Assembly: GCF_019279795.1 (NCBI RefSeq)
Contig: NC_056738.1
Span: forward strand, 402,123,311 to 402,187,310
Origin: Protopterus annectens
Taxonomy: Eukaryota; Chordata; Ceratodontiformes; Protopteridae
Reading direction: 5' to 3'
DNA: 64,000 nucleotides
Positions 33,100 through 43,605 of this stretch are shown here, piece by piece. A model generated the notes under the pieces. The model made no database searches. It saw only the letters and a program-made list of their open reading frames with translations, and was not told the origin of the DNA. Position numbers and translations under genes: made by a program. The number at the start of each line of letters is the position of its first letter. The stretch's first letter is position 1.

Positions 33100-33795
33100 G
33101 TTATATTATCTGCCATGCAGCCAGATTTAGGGTTCTGAGTTGGCTGAGCAGGATATGATTGTTTTGTTGGGTCAGTAAATGAAGAATTTGAGGTAATGTC
33201 CAGGCTGGGCCTTGAGACAAGCTCTTTAGGATTGGATACTAGTGCTGGCGTGGCCAGCCTGGGGCAATCAGTATAATTTTTCGCTTCTCTTGTTTGACCT
33301 TTAGAAGTACCTTGGGGAGGAGAGGCAGTGGAGGAAATGCATATACTTGTAAGGGTTTTCCAGCTGAATGATAGAGAATCCACTTTCCATGCTTGCTTGT
33401 GATAAGTCCTTGTGCAGAATCTCTGTAGTTGGCAGTTGTGAGGGGAGGCAAATAGATCTATGTCTGAGCATCCCCATTTCCTTGTTATCATGCTGAAGAT
33501 TTGTAGATCTAGTTTGCACTCATGAGGCTCCATGAGGTTTCTGCTTAGTTCGTCTGCCAGAGTATTTGTCTTTCCTGGCAGGAATTGTGCTTGCAGGTGT
33601 ACTTGATAAGTCAATGCTGTGTCCCACAAAGTCATGGCGTGTCTGCAGAGGGGGTAGGAATGTGTGCCTCCTTGCTTGTTTATGTATCACATGACTGTAG
33701 TATTGTCCGTCCTTATCAGCAGTTGTCCTGGATGAAGTAGATCCTTGAAGGCTGTCAGGGCAGTCTGTGCAACTAGCATCTCTTTTTGATTGATA
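33100..33795 (-). pseudogene. RNase H end and methyltransferase-like region, N2
   Basis: It reads TYQVHLQAQFLPGKTNTLAD, ELSRNLMEPHECKLD, KWGCSDIDLFASPHNCQLQR and then YAFPPLPLLPKVLLKVKQEK plus IILIAPGWPRQH. Frameshifts mix this with the overlapping +2 frame. The right edge is the chimeric insert. Confidence 0.7.
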
Positions 33796-34078
33796 CACTT
33801 GGATTGAATCCCAAAGCTGAGGTTGGGTGGCTGGGCCTAAATAGAATTAGGAGTGGCTATGAGGCCCTGCAGAACTGCAGTGGCAAAGCCTGCTCTGGAT
33901 TTAGAGTAAAGAGGTAAGTGGTAGTGCTTTGTAAAAGTGTGCACTGAAGTCCAAGTTGCAGCCTCCAAAATATCCTTGGTTGGTACTCCTCTGAGGAAGG
34001 CTGCTGAAGTGGCTGCTGCTCTGGTTGAATGTGGCCTAATCCCCTTAGGCACTGGTTTGCCATGTTGTGAATAGCAGT
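33796..34078 (-). repeat. Duplicated DIRS 3' fragment inside N2
   Basis: This repeats 32,019-32,302 almost exactly, from CACTTGG(G)TTGAATCCC in the ICR to the recombinase HxxR region (HSTRAAATSAAF, ATWTSVHTFTKHYHLPLYS). It sits in the middle of the RNase H of N2 and must have come from another beta copy or by internal duplication. Confidence 0.8.
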
Positions 34079-34362
34079 AACTTCATTTACTGTGTATAGC
34101 GCGTCATGTTAATGAGTACTCCTCTAGTATCATGAAGTAGTTAGGTAGGGGTTTGAATCCTGTACTTGACAACTGTGTGCGTGTGTGTGTGTATAATCTC
34201 CTTGGAGAGGAGCAACCTTTGGGGTTGGGAGGGTTACCTAATGGTTAAGGTGTTTGCCTTACAAAGACAAGGTGCAGGGTTTGAGTTTCACAAGGGATAA
34301 TTGGCTAAGCTTAAAATGGCTCGCAAGGGAAGTTAGCTTAGTGCTAATCTATGAACCTATGA
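34079..34362 (+). mobile_element. tRNA-derived SINE with LINE-like tail
   Basis: Two tRNA-like promoter segments are visible. The first has GGTTTGAATCC at about 34,151, one base from the B-box consensus. The second has TAATGGTTAAGG at about 34,236 (A box-like) and GGGTTTGAGTTTC at about 34,278 (B box-like). A short (GT)n run lies between. The 3' end reads TGGCTAAGCTTAAAATGGC and CTATGAACCTATGAA, resembling the LINE 3' tails at 461-565 and 13,690. N2 resumes directly after. Confidence 0.6.
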
Positions 34363-34620
34363 AGATGCATTTGGCTTGCAGGCCATGTGCCCTGAATACA
34401 TTTTCCTGCCATGTGGGCCCCCCGCCCCAGGCATAATCTGATGCATCTGTTGTTAGTGTCTGCCTGGCTGTGGGTAAAGTGAATGGCTGTCCCTTGTTGT
34501 GGTGACAGGCCTGTGCCCATCGAAACTCCTGTTGCAGGCAGGGAATGAGGATAATTAATGTTTCCAGGCTGTGGCAATGTTGAGCCCAAACACTTTTTAG
34601 ATACCACTGTAGCTTCCTCA
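34363..34620 (-). pseudogene. RNase H N-terminal part, N2
   Basis: The minus strand reads QTLTTDASDYAWGGGPTWQE, a recognisable RNase H start (TDAS..WG) with a small insertion. It follows the RT thumb YARLHMRKLQWYLKSVWAQH. Confidence 0.7.
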
Positions 34621-35436
34621 TATGCAGTCTTGCATATGGAATTAGCAGAATGTAGGATGCCATGAAGCCCAAAGCCTGCAGAATTTTTCTTGCAGATAAC
34701 TGCGTCTTTGTTGCCATCTTTTCGAAGTAAGAAGTCAGTTGCCTTTGTTTGTCTGGCATGAGATAAGCCATCCAGTTGTATTTAAGCTTGCACCCAGGAA
34801 TATTATCTCTTGAGAGGGTACCAGTTTTGATTTATTTTCGTTTACTGTGTACCCAAGGCAAATTAGTAATCTTTTACAAATGCCAGATACTTCAGTAGAA
34901 TGTCCTTGTTCTCTGCTTGAATAAGGCAGTCATCCAAGTAAGGATATTTTTGGATTCCTTTTTGCCTGCAAAATGCAATTACTGTTGCCAGGCATTTCGT
35001 GAAGACCCTGGGTGCAGTAGATAAGCCAAAGGGCAGTGCAGAGAATTGGTAGTGCATTGAGGCAGCTATGAATCTGAGGTATCTTCTGCAAGATTGTCTG
35101 ATTGGGACATGCAGGTATGCCTCTTTGAGGTCCAAAGTTACAAGCCAAGCCTTCTTGCCCAGCATGGGCAGAAGCTGCTGCAGTCAACATTTTGAATTTT
35201 GGAACGTCCAGAAAAGTGTTTAGAATAGACAGGTCCAGTATTGGTCTCCAGGCTTTGTCCTTTTTGGGTACCAAGAAAAGTCTTGAGTAAAATCCTTGCC
35301 CCTGCTCTTGCTGTGGTACTCGCTGAATAGTCCTCATGTCCATGAGGGATGAAACTTGCTTTTGTGCCAATTTTGTGAAAAAAGTGCTAGTTTGCTGCCA
35401 AAAGATAAGTGCTTGGCATTGGCAGAGGAAAGTCAT
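34621..35436 (-). pseudogene. Reverse transcriptase, N2
   Basis: Blocks are WRPILDLSILNTFLDVPKFK, AWLVTLDLKEAYLHVPIRQS, FSALPFGLSTAPRVFTKCLA and KYPYLDDCLIQAENK with the catalytic YLDD intact. Indels near 35,180 and 34,880 break the frame. Confidence 0.82.
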
Positions 35437-37205
35437 TGGGACTGTTTCCTATATGGCTGTGATTTGTCTTCTCCGCTTTTGGAGGTAGAAGCACCCCATT
35501 GTTTAGGCCTGTATGAGCCTTGTGGCTGGGATCTGCCTCTAGGGCATCTGTATCTGCCTCTTTGTGGCCTGACACTGGAAAGGACCAATTCTTAGAAGGC
35601 CAGTTCCTGCTAAATCTGGGTGGCTGTACCTGTAAGAAATCCTTAACTCTCTGTATAGATTTTGCTTTATCCTCCATTTTCTTCAACACTTCTGCCTTAA
35701 TACCAAAGTATCATGCTGTAATGGAGCATCCAATAATTTTTCTTTAACATTAGGCAAATTCTGGTCCTTTAACCAAGCATGCCTTCTAATGACAGAACCT
35801 GTAACAGCGGCCCTGCAAGAGGCCTCCAGTGAATCAAAACCACATTGCAAAGTATGCTTTCCCACTTGTTCAGCTACATGCAATAAATCCTACATCTCAT
35901 TGTTTTCAGAACATTCAGAATTTGTCAACATTTTCTGTTTTAGCAGTGCCATTAAGGATTGCTGATATTTAAGCATATGAAACTGACAATTTAAAGCCCT
36001 TACAGCCAAGGTAGCAGAAGTGTAAACTTTTTTCCCCCCCATCTGTCCAGTGCCCTAGAATCCCTATTAGAGGGGACAGAGTTTTTTTGCAGTGGAAGCC
36101 TTGACCCCCTTTGGGACCCTGAGATATAGTTTCTAGGTCAGCAGCAGGGTTTTTATATAGAAATGTATGAGAATCTGGAACCCTGTAGTATCTGTCTGGC
36201 TTAACAGGTGCAGGAGGTAAAGAGTCAGGAGACAGGCCGGACTCTGAAAATACATCTACAATGTCTAGAACAGGAGGAATAGCAAGAGGTCTGTGCTGAG
36301 GTAGTAAAAGAAAGTTTCTGAGCCTTTTCTTAGATTCTGAGTAATCTTGGCTCTCCCATTGAAAATGCTCCCTCATGGCATGCAGGGTTTCCTCAAAAGA
36401 ATAATCCTCAGGAGGAGAGGCTGAAGGAATAGATTCTTCAGCATCAGAATCCTCATAGGGAGGAAAAGAGTATCCCTGTTCTGAAGAGGAGTCAGAGGAA
36501 ATGGAAACCTGATCAGAAGAGTCATATTGTCTTGCCTAGGCCTCTTAGGAGGGAGATGGGGAACCCCTGATCAGAGTAATTAGGTCTTCGGCAATTTTAA
36601 GCATCTGTTTCTTAGGCATGGAAATCTGTCCAGGAGAATGCTGTACTTGTTTCTTTGTCTTTAAAACTGTTTTAGTCTTTGCCTTGGAAGCTGAGGTTGG
36701 CTTGACATATAACTGTGTAGGTCTGAAAACACCCTCAGAAGCCGATGCCTGCTCAGCGACTCCAGACCCATCTGAAGGAATAGTTTCCGAGTGTCCAATA
36801 CCTTGAGTATCCAGAGGCCTAGTTGTCTCCAAGTGGGATTTGGAAGCGGCCTGTGGCTCTGAGGTAGTGGGTGTCAGGGGCTGCGGAAGTGCCTCACTGA
36901 GAACCGGCAACTGGCCTAGCGGAGGCCTCATCTGTTTTGGACCTCGGATGCCTGTCCTTTTCCTTGCGCTTTTTATAAACTCCGGTCATCGGCTATTCCA
37001 ACGGCATTATATAATTAAATATTCAGCCAAAGTAATGAAAGGCAAAATCGTACCGACGCTTAATAGTACGTTGGCTAAATCTAGCACAAAACTGACAGCT
37101 AGCAACGTCGGAGTCAGGGCCTAGGCAAGAAATACAGTAAGAATGAAAATCCTTATGAAGTATTTGCTTCCCACAAGAAATAGAATTGTTAACTTTTTCT
37201 GACAT
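35437..37205 (-). pseudogene. Gag-like protein, N2
   Basis: The ATG is at 37,205 (MSEKVNNSISCGKQILHKDF). The Cys/His cluster continues CISCLGPD and CQFCARF. Preserved blocks further on are MREHFQWESQDYSESKKRLR, LPQHRPLAIPPVLDIV, YYRVPDSH, VIRRHAWLKDQNLP and FLQVQPPRFSRNWPSKNWSF. At least four frame changes break it. Confidence 0.78.
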
Positions 37206-37522
37206 CGGTCTAGAGCAAGAAAAAAGTTTCCCCAATGGGGTACTTAGCTTTAATAAATACTTCAGATCTGAAATTCGATTTCGAAAATCTCAGGAGTCCG
37301 CCGACCGGCACATGCGAACTGCTTTTGCTTTGGGCACCACGCGGCAAGAAAGACTGAAGAAAATGGCATCGGCTGCATCTTTTATACCCCTGGCGCACTG
37401 ACGTCAGGGAAGAGGCGACAGCAACCGATGCTGGACCAGGACTTTGGAATTCAGGCCGACTGCGGGTAGCCTGACAGCAGGACAACCCAAGTGTAATGAC
37501 TGCAACAGTGAAACATGAACAT
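37206..37522 (-). promoter_or_regulatory. N2 5' terminal repeat with promoter
   Basis: A palindromic CRE TGACGTCA is at 37,399-37,406 and a TATA box (GGTATAAAAG) at 37,379-37,388, reading toward gag. About 170 bases of leader follow. The tip is ATGTTCATGTTTCACTG. This is the best-preserved promoter of the beta copies. Confidence 0.72.
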
Positions 37523-38040
37523 CTGACAGTGCTTGTGGCCTGCTTTGAAGTGTAGGCATCTTCTGCAAGATTCCCGGATTGGGATGTGCAGGTATGTTTC
37601 CTTTAAATCTAGTGTTGCCAACCAGGCATCTTTGCCTAGCACAGGAAGCAACTTGGTTTAGAGTCAGCATCTTGAATTTTGGAATCACCAAAAAGGTGTT
37701 TAGAGTAGACAGGTCCAGGATAGGACGCCATGAACTGTCTTTTCTGGGTACCAGGAAAAGTCTGGAGTAGAAACCTTGTCCTTTTTCATCTTCTGGTACC
37801 AACTGAACAGCACCTATATGCTAAGAAGAGAAAGTACTTGCTTCTGGGCCTCTGCCCACTGATTTGGGGGTAGATCTGGCCACCCGCTTGGTGTTGGTAA
37901 CGTGTGGAAATGAAATCTGTATCCTTGGGACACTATTTAAAACCCATTTGTCCTGGGTAATGAGTTCCCAGTTCTTTGCATGAAGAGCAATCTTTCCCCC
38001 CAAAAAGGAGCGGCCAGTTGAGAAGTGCTTGGAATTTTTA
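37523..38040 (-). pseudogene. Reverse transcriptase N-terminal part, H2
   Basis: This resumes H2 after N2. It reads SWRPILDLSTLNTFLVIPKF, MLPVLGKDAWLATLDLKETY, LHIPIRESCRRCLHF and stops at HCQ, the exact insertion point. The upstream part (KGQGFYSRLFLVPRKD) is in the same region. Confidence 0.82.
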
Positions 38041-38049
38041 AAAAGAAGT

Positions 38050-39835
38050 CATTGAGACAGTTTACCATAGGGGGGAGTTTTATTACTCCCAGATTTGGAA
38101 GTTGAGACCCCCCACTGCTTAGTCCTGTGCGTACCCTGGGACTGAAGCCTGGGTGCTCTGCTGGATCTGGGTTTGGACTGAGAAGGACTAGAGACAGGAA
38201 AGGACCAATTCTTGGAAGGTCAATGCCTACCTAAACCATGGAGGCTGTACTTGTAAGAAATCTTTAACAGTTTGCATAGATTTAGCTTTTTCCTCCATCT
38301 TTTTAAGAACCTCTTCTGCCTTGTTGCCAAACAGGCGGTCCTGATTTAAGGGAGCATCCAGTAATTTTGCTTTAACATGATCTGGCAAGGATTGCTCCTT
38401 AAGCCAAGCATGCCTTCTAAGTACAGACCCAGTTACAGCAGCCCTGCAATAGTGAATCAAAACCACATTGCAAAGTATGTTTTCCAACTTGTTCAGCTGA
38501 ATGCAGTAAATTCTGTAAATCCTTATTTTCAGCATAATCAGGAATCATTTTCTGTTTAAGCAATCAACTAATATGCTGCTGATACTTTAGCATATGAAAC
38601 TGGCAGTTTAAGGCCCTAATGGCCAAAGCTGCAAAAGTGTATACCTTCGTACCCCATCTATCCAGCGCCCTGGAGTCTCTATCAGAGGGGGTAGAATTTT
38701 TAGCAGTAGTAGCTTTAATGCCCTTGGGTCCCTGTGAAATGGTCTCAGGATCTGCAATATGATTTTTGAAAAGGAACTTGTGAGAGGAACCCTGTAATAT
38801 CGATCAGGTTTTCTGGGAGCAGGGGGTAGAGTCAGGGGCCAAGCTAGATTCCAAAAAGGCATCAACAATGTCTAGTACAGGAGGTATGGCTAAAGGCCTG
38901 TGCTGGGGCAGGAGTAAGAAATTCCTAAGCCTCTTTTTAGAATCAGAGAAATCCTGACTTTCCCAACAGAAGTGCTCCCTGAGGGTATGCAAGGTTTCAC
39001 CAAAAGAGAAATCCTCTGGGGGGGGGGGGGAATGCAGAGGGAATAGAGTCTTCTGCATCAGAATCCTCATAGGTAGATAAGGGTAAATCCTGGTCATCAG
39101 AGGAAACAGAAAATTCAGAATCCTGGTCAGAAGTATCATAAGCAAACTCAGTTCTAGGTCTCAGGGGGGAAGATTGGCTTCCTCTGATTAAAGTAATAAG
39201 GTCTTCAGCCATTCTTATCATTCGTTTTTTTAGGCATAGAGGCCCGGCCATGCGGTCTGGGTGTCAGTTTTCTAGGCATGGTTAGAGTTTTAGGCCTTGA
39301 AGAAGATGGCATTGGTTTAATATGCAAGTCAGTAGGCCTGTATACACCCTCAGAAGCCAGTGCCTGCACAGCGGCTCCAGACCCATCCAAGGTAGAGACA
39401 TCCGCAGGTTCCACAGTTGAAGCATCTCACGGCATACCGGACTCTGAATGGGTCTCAGTAGAGGCCTGAGAATCTGAAGTAGCGGATTATCAGGGGTTGT
39501 GAAAGCGCCTCACCAAGTACCGTCGAACTGGTGACTGGCTTAGATCCTTCGTCAGCAGCTTTGGACCTCGGCGGCCTGTCTTTATATTTGTGTTTGTTTG
39601 GAATGTCGGTAGTCAGATGGCTTACTGAAGACATATTGGGATAATTAAACTGAGCACCAAAATATTTTGAAGCGTAAATATACCAACAAAGGATAGTTCA
39701 TGGTTTAAATAAGGCACAAAACAGACAGCAAGGTACTTCATGGTCAGGGCCTAGGCAAGGAATACAGTACGAATGAAAAATTTTATGAGGTATTTGCTTT
39801 CCACAAGAAATGCAATTATTTACTTTTACTGACAT
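38050..39835 (-). pseudogene. Gag-like protein, H2
   Basis: The ATG is at 39,835. Preserved blocks are DFSFGETLHTLREHFCWESQ, LPQHRPLAIPPVLDIVDAF, VTGSVLRRHAWLKEQSLPDH then VKAKLLDAPLNQDRLFG and MEEKAKSMQTVKDFLQVQPP. A 13-base G-run at 39,018-39,030 lies in a proline-coding stretch. A short run of non-gag sequence near 38,450 marks a deletion. Confidence 0.75.
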
Positions 39836-40144
39836 TGGTTTAGAACAAGAAAATGTTTCCCCAATGGGGTACTTAGCTTTTAGTTGAAGACTTCGGTTCT
39901 GAAACTCAAACGAAAATTTCAGGAGTCAGCCGACCGGCACTTGCGAACTGCTTCTACTTCGGGTACGGCAAGAGAGACTGATGTAATGGCGTCGGCTCCA
40001 TGTTTTATACCCCTGACTACCTGACGTCACAGAAGAGACAGCAACCAACGCAGGACCCAAGACGTTGTTAATCAGGCTGACTGAGGGCTACTACAAGCAG
40101 ATAACCCAAATGTGATGACTGCAACAGTGAAACACTAAGAACAT
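39836..40144 (-). promoter_or_regulatory. H2 5' terminal repeat with promoter
   Basis: CRE TGACGTCA at 40,022-40,029 and TATA box (GTATAAAAC) at about 40,002-40,011, reading toward gag. The outer tip is ATGTTCTTAGTGTTTCACTG. Confidence 0.68.
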
Positions 40145-40450
40145 CCGACTCCCCCTTGCTTGTTCAAGTACCAGACTACTGACATATGAATCGCAAACAT
40201 TCCTAGAGGAAGAATGTCCTGGAAGTACTGCAATGCCAAAAGTACTGCTCTCATCTCCAAAACATTGATATGCAAGTGACGCCTGATCGGTCCATGTGCC
40301 TTGGGCAGTCTCCCTGAAAATGCCCCCCCACCCTACTATCAGGAAAGCATCCATGGTCACAATGGCTACTGGAGGGGGTAGAACAAAGGGGCATTCTATA
40401 GAGACATGAAGAGACGTCAACCAGCACTGGAGACCTTTCTTGCAAGAGCT
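40145..40450 (-). pseudogene. RNase H, copy A
   Basis: The minus strand reads VVWYLNKQGG at the junction, and upstream VTMDAFLIVGWGGIFRETAQ, with the catalytic Asp of MDA present and a one-codon insertion before GWGG. Frames change near 40,300. Confidence 0.7.
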
Positions 40451-41270
40451 CATAATCAATAGTGTGTGTGGTCCATAGGTAGTTCCTGGTAAGACCATTG
40501 AGTGAACAGCAGCCATTGAAGGATCCACATATGCATTCTTGCTAATGGTATGGCTAGGACTGCTGCAGCCATCATACCAAAAAGTTTCAGAACTTCTGAA
40601 GCTGGTGCTCTGTCTTTCGATACCAATGTGCTGACAAAGAAGAAAGACTCTCTCGATTGGTAGCCTTAGAGTGGTGGTTGAGATGTCTAGCTCTGCCCCG
40701 ATAAAAACGATATGCTGTGATGGCAACAAGGCAGACTTTTCTGAGTTGACTGTGATACGTAAATGATTGCAGAGTGACAGTGTACTCCCTTGCCTGAATA
40801 AGTTTGATGCCTGGTGTTGGCAGTAAGGAGCCAATCACCTAGGTACGGAAACACCTGGTATCCTAGACACCTCAGATGAGACGTGACCACTGCCATGCAT
40901 TTGGTGAACACTCTGGGGGCTGTAGTGAGATCAAAGGGCAGGGCTCAAAACTGAAAATTATAGGCGCCCAGCCAGAAATGCAGGTGATCTCTGGATGGCT
41001 TGGCCATCTTTATGTGGTAGTATGCATCCTTGAGATCTATCGAGCACATCCAATTGTCTTTCCCTAAGAAGGGAAGTATAGACTGAAGTGTGACCATCTG
41101 GAACTTCTCTTTTCTTTCTTTACATATTGGTTGAGTCTGCTGAGGTCCAAAATGGGTCTCCAGTCCCCTGTTTTCTTTGGAACCAAAAAGGATCGTGAGT
41201 AAGTTCCGGATCCTGTCTGGTCTACTGGGACTGGCTGGATGACTCTTGTGTAACAACTTTCAGACCTCTA
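40451..41270 (-). pseudogene. Reverse transcriptase, copy A
   Basis: Blocks are VIQPVPVDQTGSGTYSRSFL, DWRPILDLSRLNQYVKKEK, DNWMCSIDLKDAYYHIKM, FTKCMAVVTSHLRCLGYQVF and PYLGDWLLTAN. The catalytic box reads YLGD, losing the first Asp. Several frameshifts are present. Confidence 0.75.
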
Positions 41271-41676
41271 TAGTTGGTTGTTCCCTGTAACTGGGTGGAA
41301 TGTCTGGGATTCTCCTTATGGATGGGGGGGGTGTGGCAAATGGTATGAAGTACCCTCCGGAAATGATACTTTGTACCCGGCAGTCTTATTTCTTGTCAGG
41401 CGTCTGGGTACAAAAATAAGCAACCCCCGACTGCCTCCACAGCAGGACAGTCAGGCCTTTCAGGAGCGCTGATAGGGTTGCCCAGAGAAGTGATTTCTGT
41501 CACCCTGATGATGCGGACCCCCTGTGATGCAAGGGCAGCGTCTTCCACTATTACCCCCTCCTCTGCCCCTGGAAGGGGGTTCACCATGTGTATCCTGAAA
41601 TGCTCCTTGGGCTTTCCGGAGCCACATTTTCCCTTCCCTTTGACCTTTGGGATAAGGTGGGGTAGGGGAAGAAGAA
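41271..41676 (-). pseudogene. Gag C-terminus, copy A
   Basis: The segment has the Gly/Arg-rich tail (GRGG, then GGPHHQGDRNHFSGQPYQRS), which matches alpha1 (GGPRNQGFRDYFPGQPYQHS). It is cut by D. Confidence 0.6.
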
Positions 41677-41694
41677 AGTACAGTTGTGTACCTA
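41677..41694 (-). repeat. Outer tip of copy D
   Basis: AGTACAGTTGTGTACCTA is the start of D's 3' terminal repeat. The last 16 bases (41,679-41,694) are duplicated at 46,475-46,490 by the PLE-C insertion. Confidence 0.88.
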
Positions 41695-42255
41695 AGACAA
41701 ACTGGATCCGTACTACCAAAAGCACCACCACCACAGTGTATCTAACTGCCCAAATAAATCCTGCAAGCACGATAAAATAACATACTGTTTATTGCAAAAA
41801 ACAAAAAGTCACAAAGCGCTTTTCGTCAGGCCACATAGCCCAACTTCTTCAGATAATTATACAACATAGGCCATAAACTATATAGGAAGTGAAAAGTCAG
41901 CTGGTTCCTGAACCAACAGGAATCTGCTCTTAAAGTGGCACCCACGTTCATTCACTACCTAAAATATAGCTTCTTAAACAGCTCTCATCTATGCATTTTA
42001 AAACAATATTTCAAAATAATAGATAAATGGTATAAAAAGATCTAAAACAAATAATTATCTATTATGAAATATTAATACAGTTAATGTTAAAATTAAAAGT
42101 ATATATATGTATTTATATTTTTATTTTTATGTTAGAGTATAATGAACCTTAAAAACATGTAAATAAAAAACAGGAAATCCTAACTTAAGAAGCTGAAAGT
42201 CAAATACACTCTAAGACAATAATACGCATAGACCATTTTAAACACAGCATAATAG

Positions 42256-42981
42256 TCAACTCCTAACCAAATTTTTAAGTTGTAATATGCATTTGATTGA
42301 ATACATTTTGTTAATGCCCAGAGGGTAACACGCAAAGGTGCGTAATTGCCAACTCGATTCTAATTTCTCTAAGAGCAAGGAAAGAGGCCCTCCACTAGGG
42401 TCAAAGGCAATACAATCTGTAGTCCTAAAAGTAAAACCATGGGTGGGTGCTTTCATAATGTGCCTAGCCAATGCGTTCTCTGATTTGTTAGACCTAACAG
42501 CGTATGTGTGTTCATAAACCCTGTCCCTAAGCCTTCTACCAGTTTTTCCGATATAGAAGGCAGGACACTTAGCCAGGTATACCACACCCTTGGAGTTACA
42601 ATCAAATTTGTACTTAGTGTTGTATTCAAAACCTCTTATGCTAAATTTTGTTCCCTGCTCCATATATTTATAATAGGGGCATGACAAACACTTATTCATA
42701 CCTGCATGGTTAAATGTACCAGAGTTTGAGTACCGAATTTCCACTAGATTCTTTAAGTTTTTTCCTTTTCTATAGACTATTTTAGGGAAGTCAATAGGGT
42801 CTCTTGGCAAGTGTGTGTCCATGTTTATCAAGTCCCAATTTTTCTTTAAAATATTTATAAAGTTGTAACTGTCTACACAATACGTAATAAGTCTATTTTC
42901 ATTTAGTGTCCCATCCTGTAATGCACAACTCTTTGTTTCTAAACTATGGTTACTTGATAGTATTGCTTTGTAAAAGCCCAC
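42256..42981 (-). pseudogene. PLE-C left copy: linker and GIY-YIG endonuclease
   Basis: A 241-codon open frame reads KNWDLINMDTHLPRDPIDFP, then the Cys-rich linker MNKCLSCPYYKYM, then KGVVYLAKCPAFYIGKTGRR (GIY-YIG), LRDRVYEHTYAVRSNKSENA then LARHIMKAPTHGF, and LLEKLESSWQLRTFACYPLG. It lacks two residues (HS) of the KCHSCPAF form seen in the right copy. Otherwise it is the best-preserved endonuclease in the window. Confidence 0.88.
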
Positions 42982-43605
42982 TTCTCTTATTTTTCACTTC
43001 CTGACAAATTTCTTGTAGAAGTGAAATAGGATAACCTCTCTTTTTAAACATGTCCATAAGTGTTGAGCATTCTTCAATGAACTGGTTGTCATCCGTAATC
43101 ATTAGAGCTGCCCTTCCAAATTGGCCCTTAACAACCGAATGTTTTTGGTGGGCCGGATGGCAGCTACTGTAGTGAAGAAATGCATTTGAATATGTTTCCT
43201 TTCTATAAATCCTGGCTTTAAAACATTGGTTTTGTCTATCCTTACTAAAATCAACATCCAAATAAGCAATTCAATCCCATGAAAAATATGTGAATTTTAA
43301 AAATGTACTAGTGTTGTTTAAGTAAGTTAAAAAGTTGGAAGCCTCCTGTTGGTTACCCTGGAACAGGATAAATATATCATCCAGGAAACGTATATAGTAT
43401 TTAATCTTACTTGTAAATGTAATTACACCAAAGACATGTTCATGTTCCCAGTAGGCCATTACTAAATTTGCAAATGTACTAGCACATGGAGAGCCCATCA
43501 CCACTCCTATTTTTTGTAAGTAGTATCTGTTGTTAAAAGTGATGTAATTGTTGGAAAGAACTGTATCCAATAATTCAGCCATCAATTTTATTTCGTTCTG
43601 GGGGG
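42950..43605 (-). pseudogene. PLE-C left copy: reverse transcriptase, truncated
   Basis: It reads GVVMGSPCASTFANLVMAYW, YYIRFLDDIFILFQGNQQEA (catalytic DD), then ARIYRKETYSNAFLHYSSCH and PAHQKHSVVKGQFGRAALMI. The N-terminal half is absent because the copy is 5'-truncated near 43,605. One stop or shift near 43,265 separates two open parts. Confidence 0.85.

Larger units (their letters stand above)
31549..33795 (-). mobile_element. DIRS copy N2 (beta), left segment, nested in H2
   Basis: N2 begins AGTACAGTTGTGTACC at 31,549 and ends ACAT at 37,522. H2 RT codons line up on either side with no target duplication. The left segment has 3' repeat, ICR, recombinase and RNase H up to an insert at 33,796. 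Confidence 0.88.
34363..37522 (-). mobile_element. DIRS copy N2 (beta), right segment
   Basis: It continues N2 from RNase H through RT and gag to the 5' terminal repeat. The final ACAT is at 37,522. Confidence 0.85.
37523..40144 (-). mobile_element. DIRS copy H2 (beta), right segment
   Basis: It holds the RT start, gag and 5' terminal repeat. It ends ACAT at 40,144, followed directly by RNase H of copy A. Confidence 0.85.
40145..41676 (-). mobile_element. DIRS copy A (alpha), middle segment
   Basis: Copy A resumes in RNase H exactly where it stopped at 17,683, continues through RT and the gag C-terminus, and is cut again by D at 41,676. The remaining gag and 5' repeat should lie to the right of the window. 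Confidence 0.82.
41695..43605 (-). repeat. PLE-C left arm of long palindrome
   Basis: The reverse complement matches 44,611-46,474 throughout, from the RT middle to the 3' end, with scattered substitutions and indels. The left arm has about 30 extra bases at its outer end. Confidence 0.88.

Noticed and set aside
34165..34190. (GT)n microsatellite as a regulatory element
   Set aside because: A short simple repeat inside the SINE with no other supporting signal.
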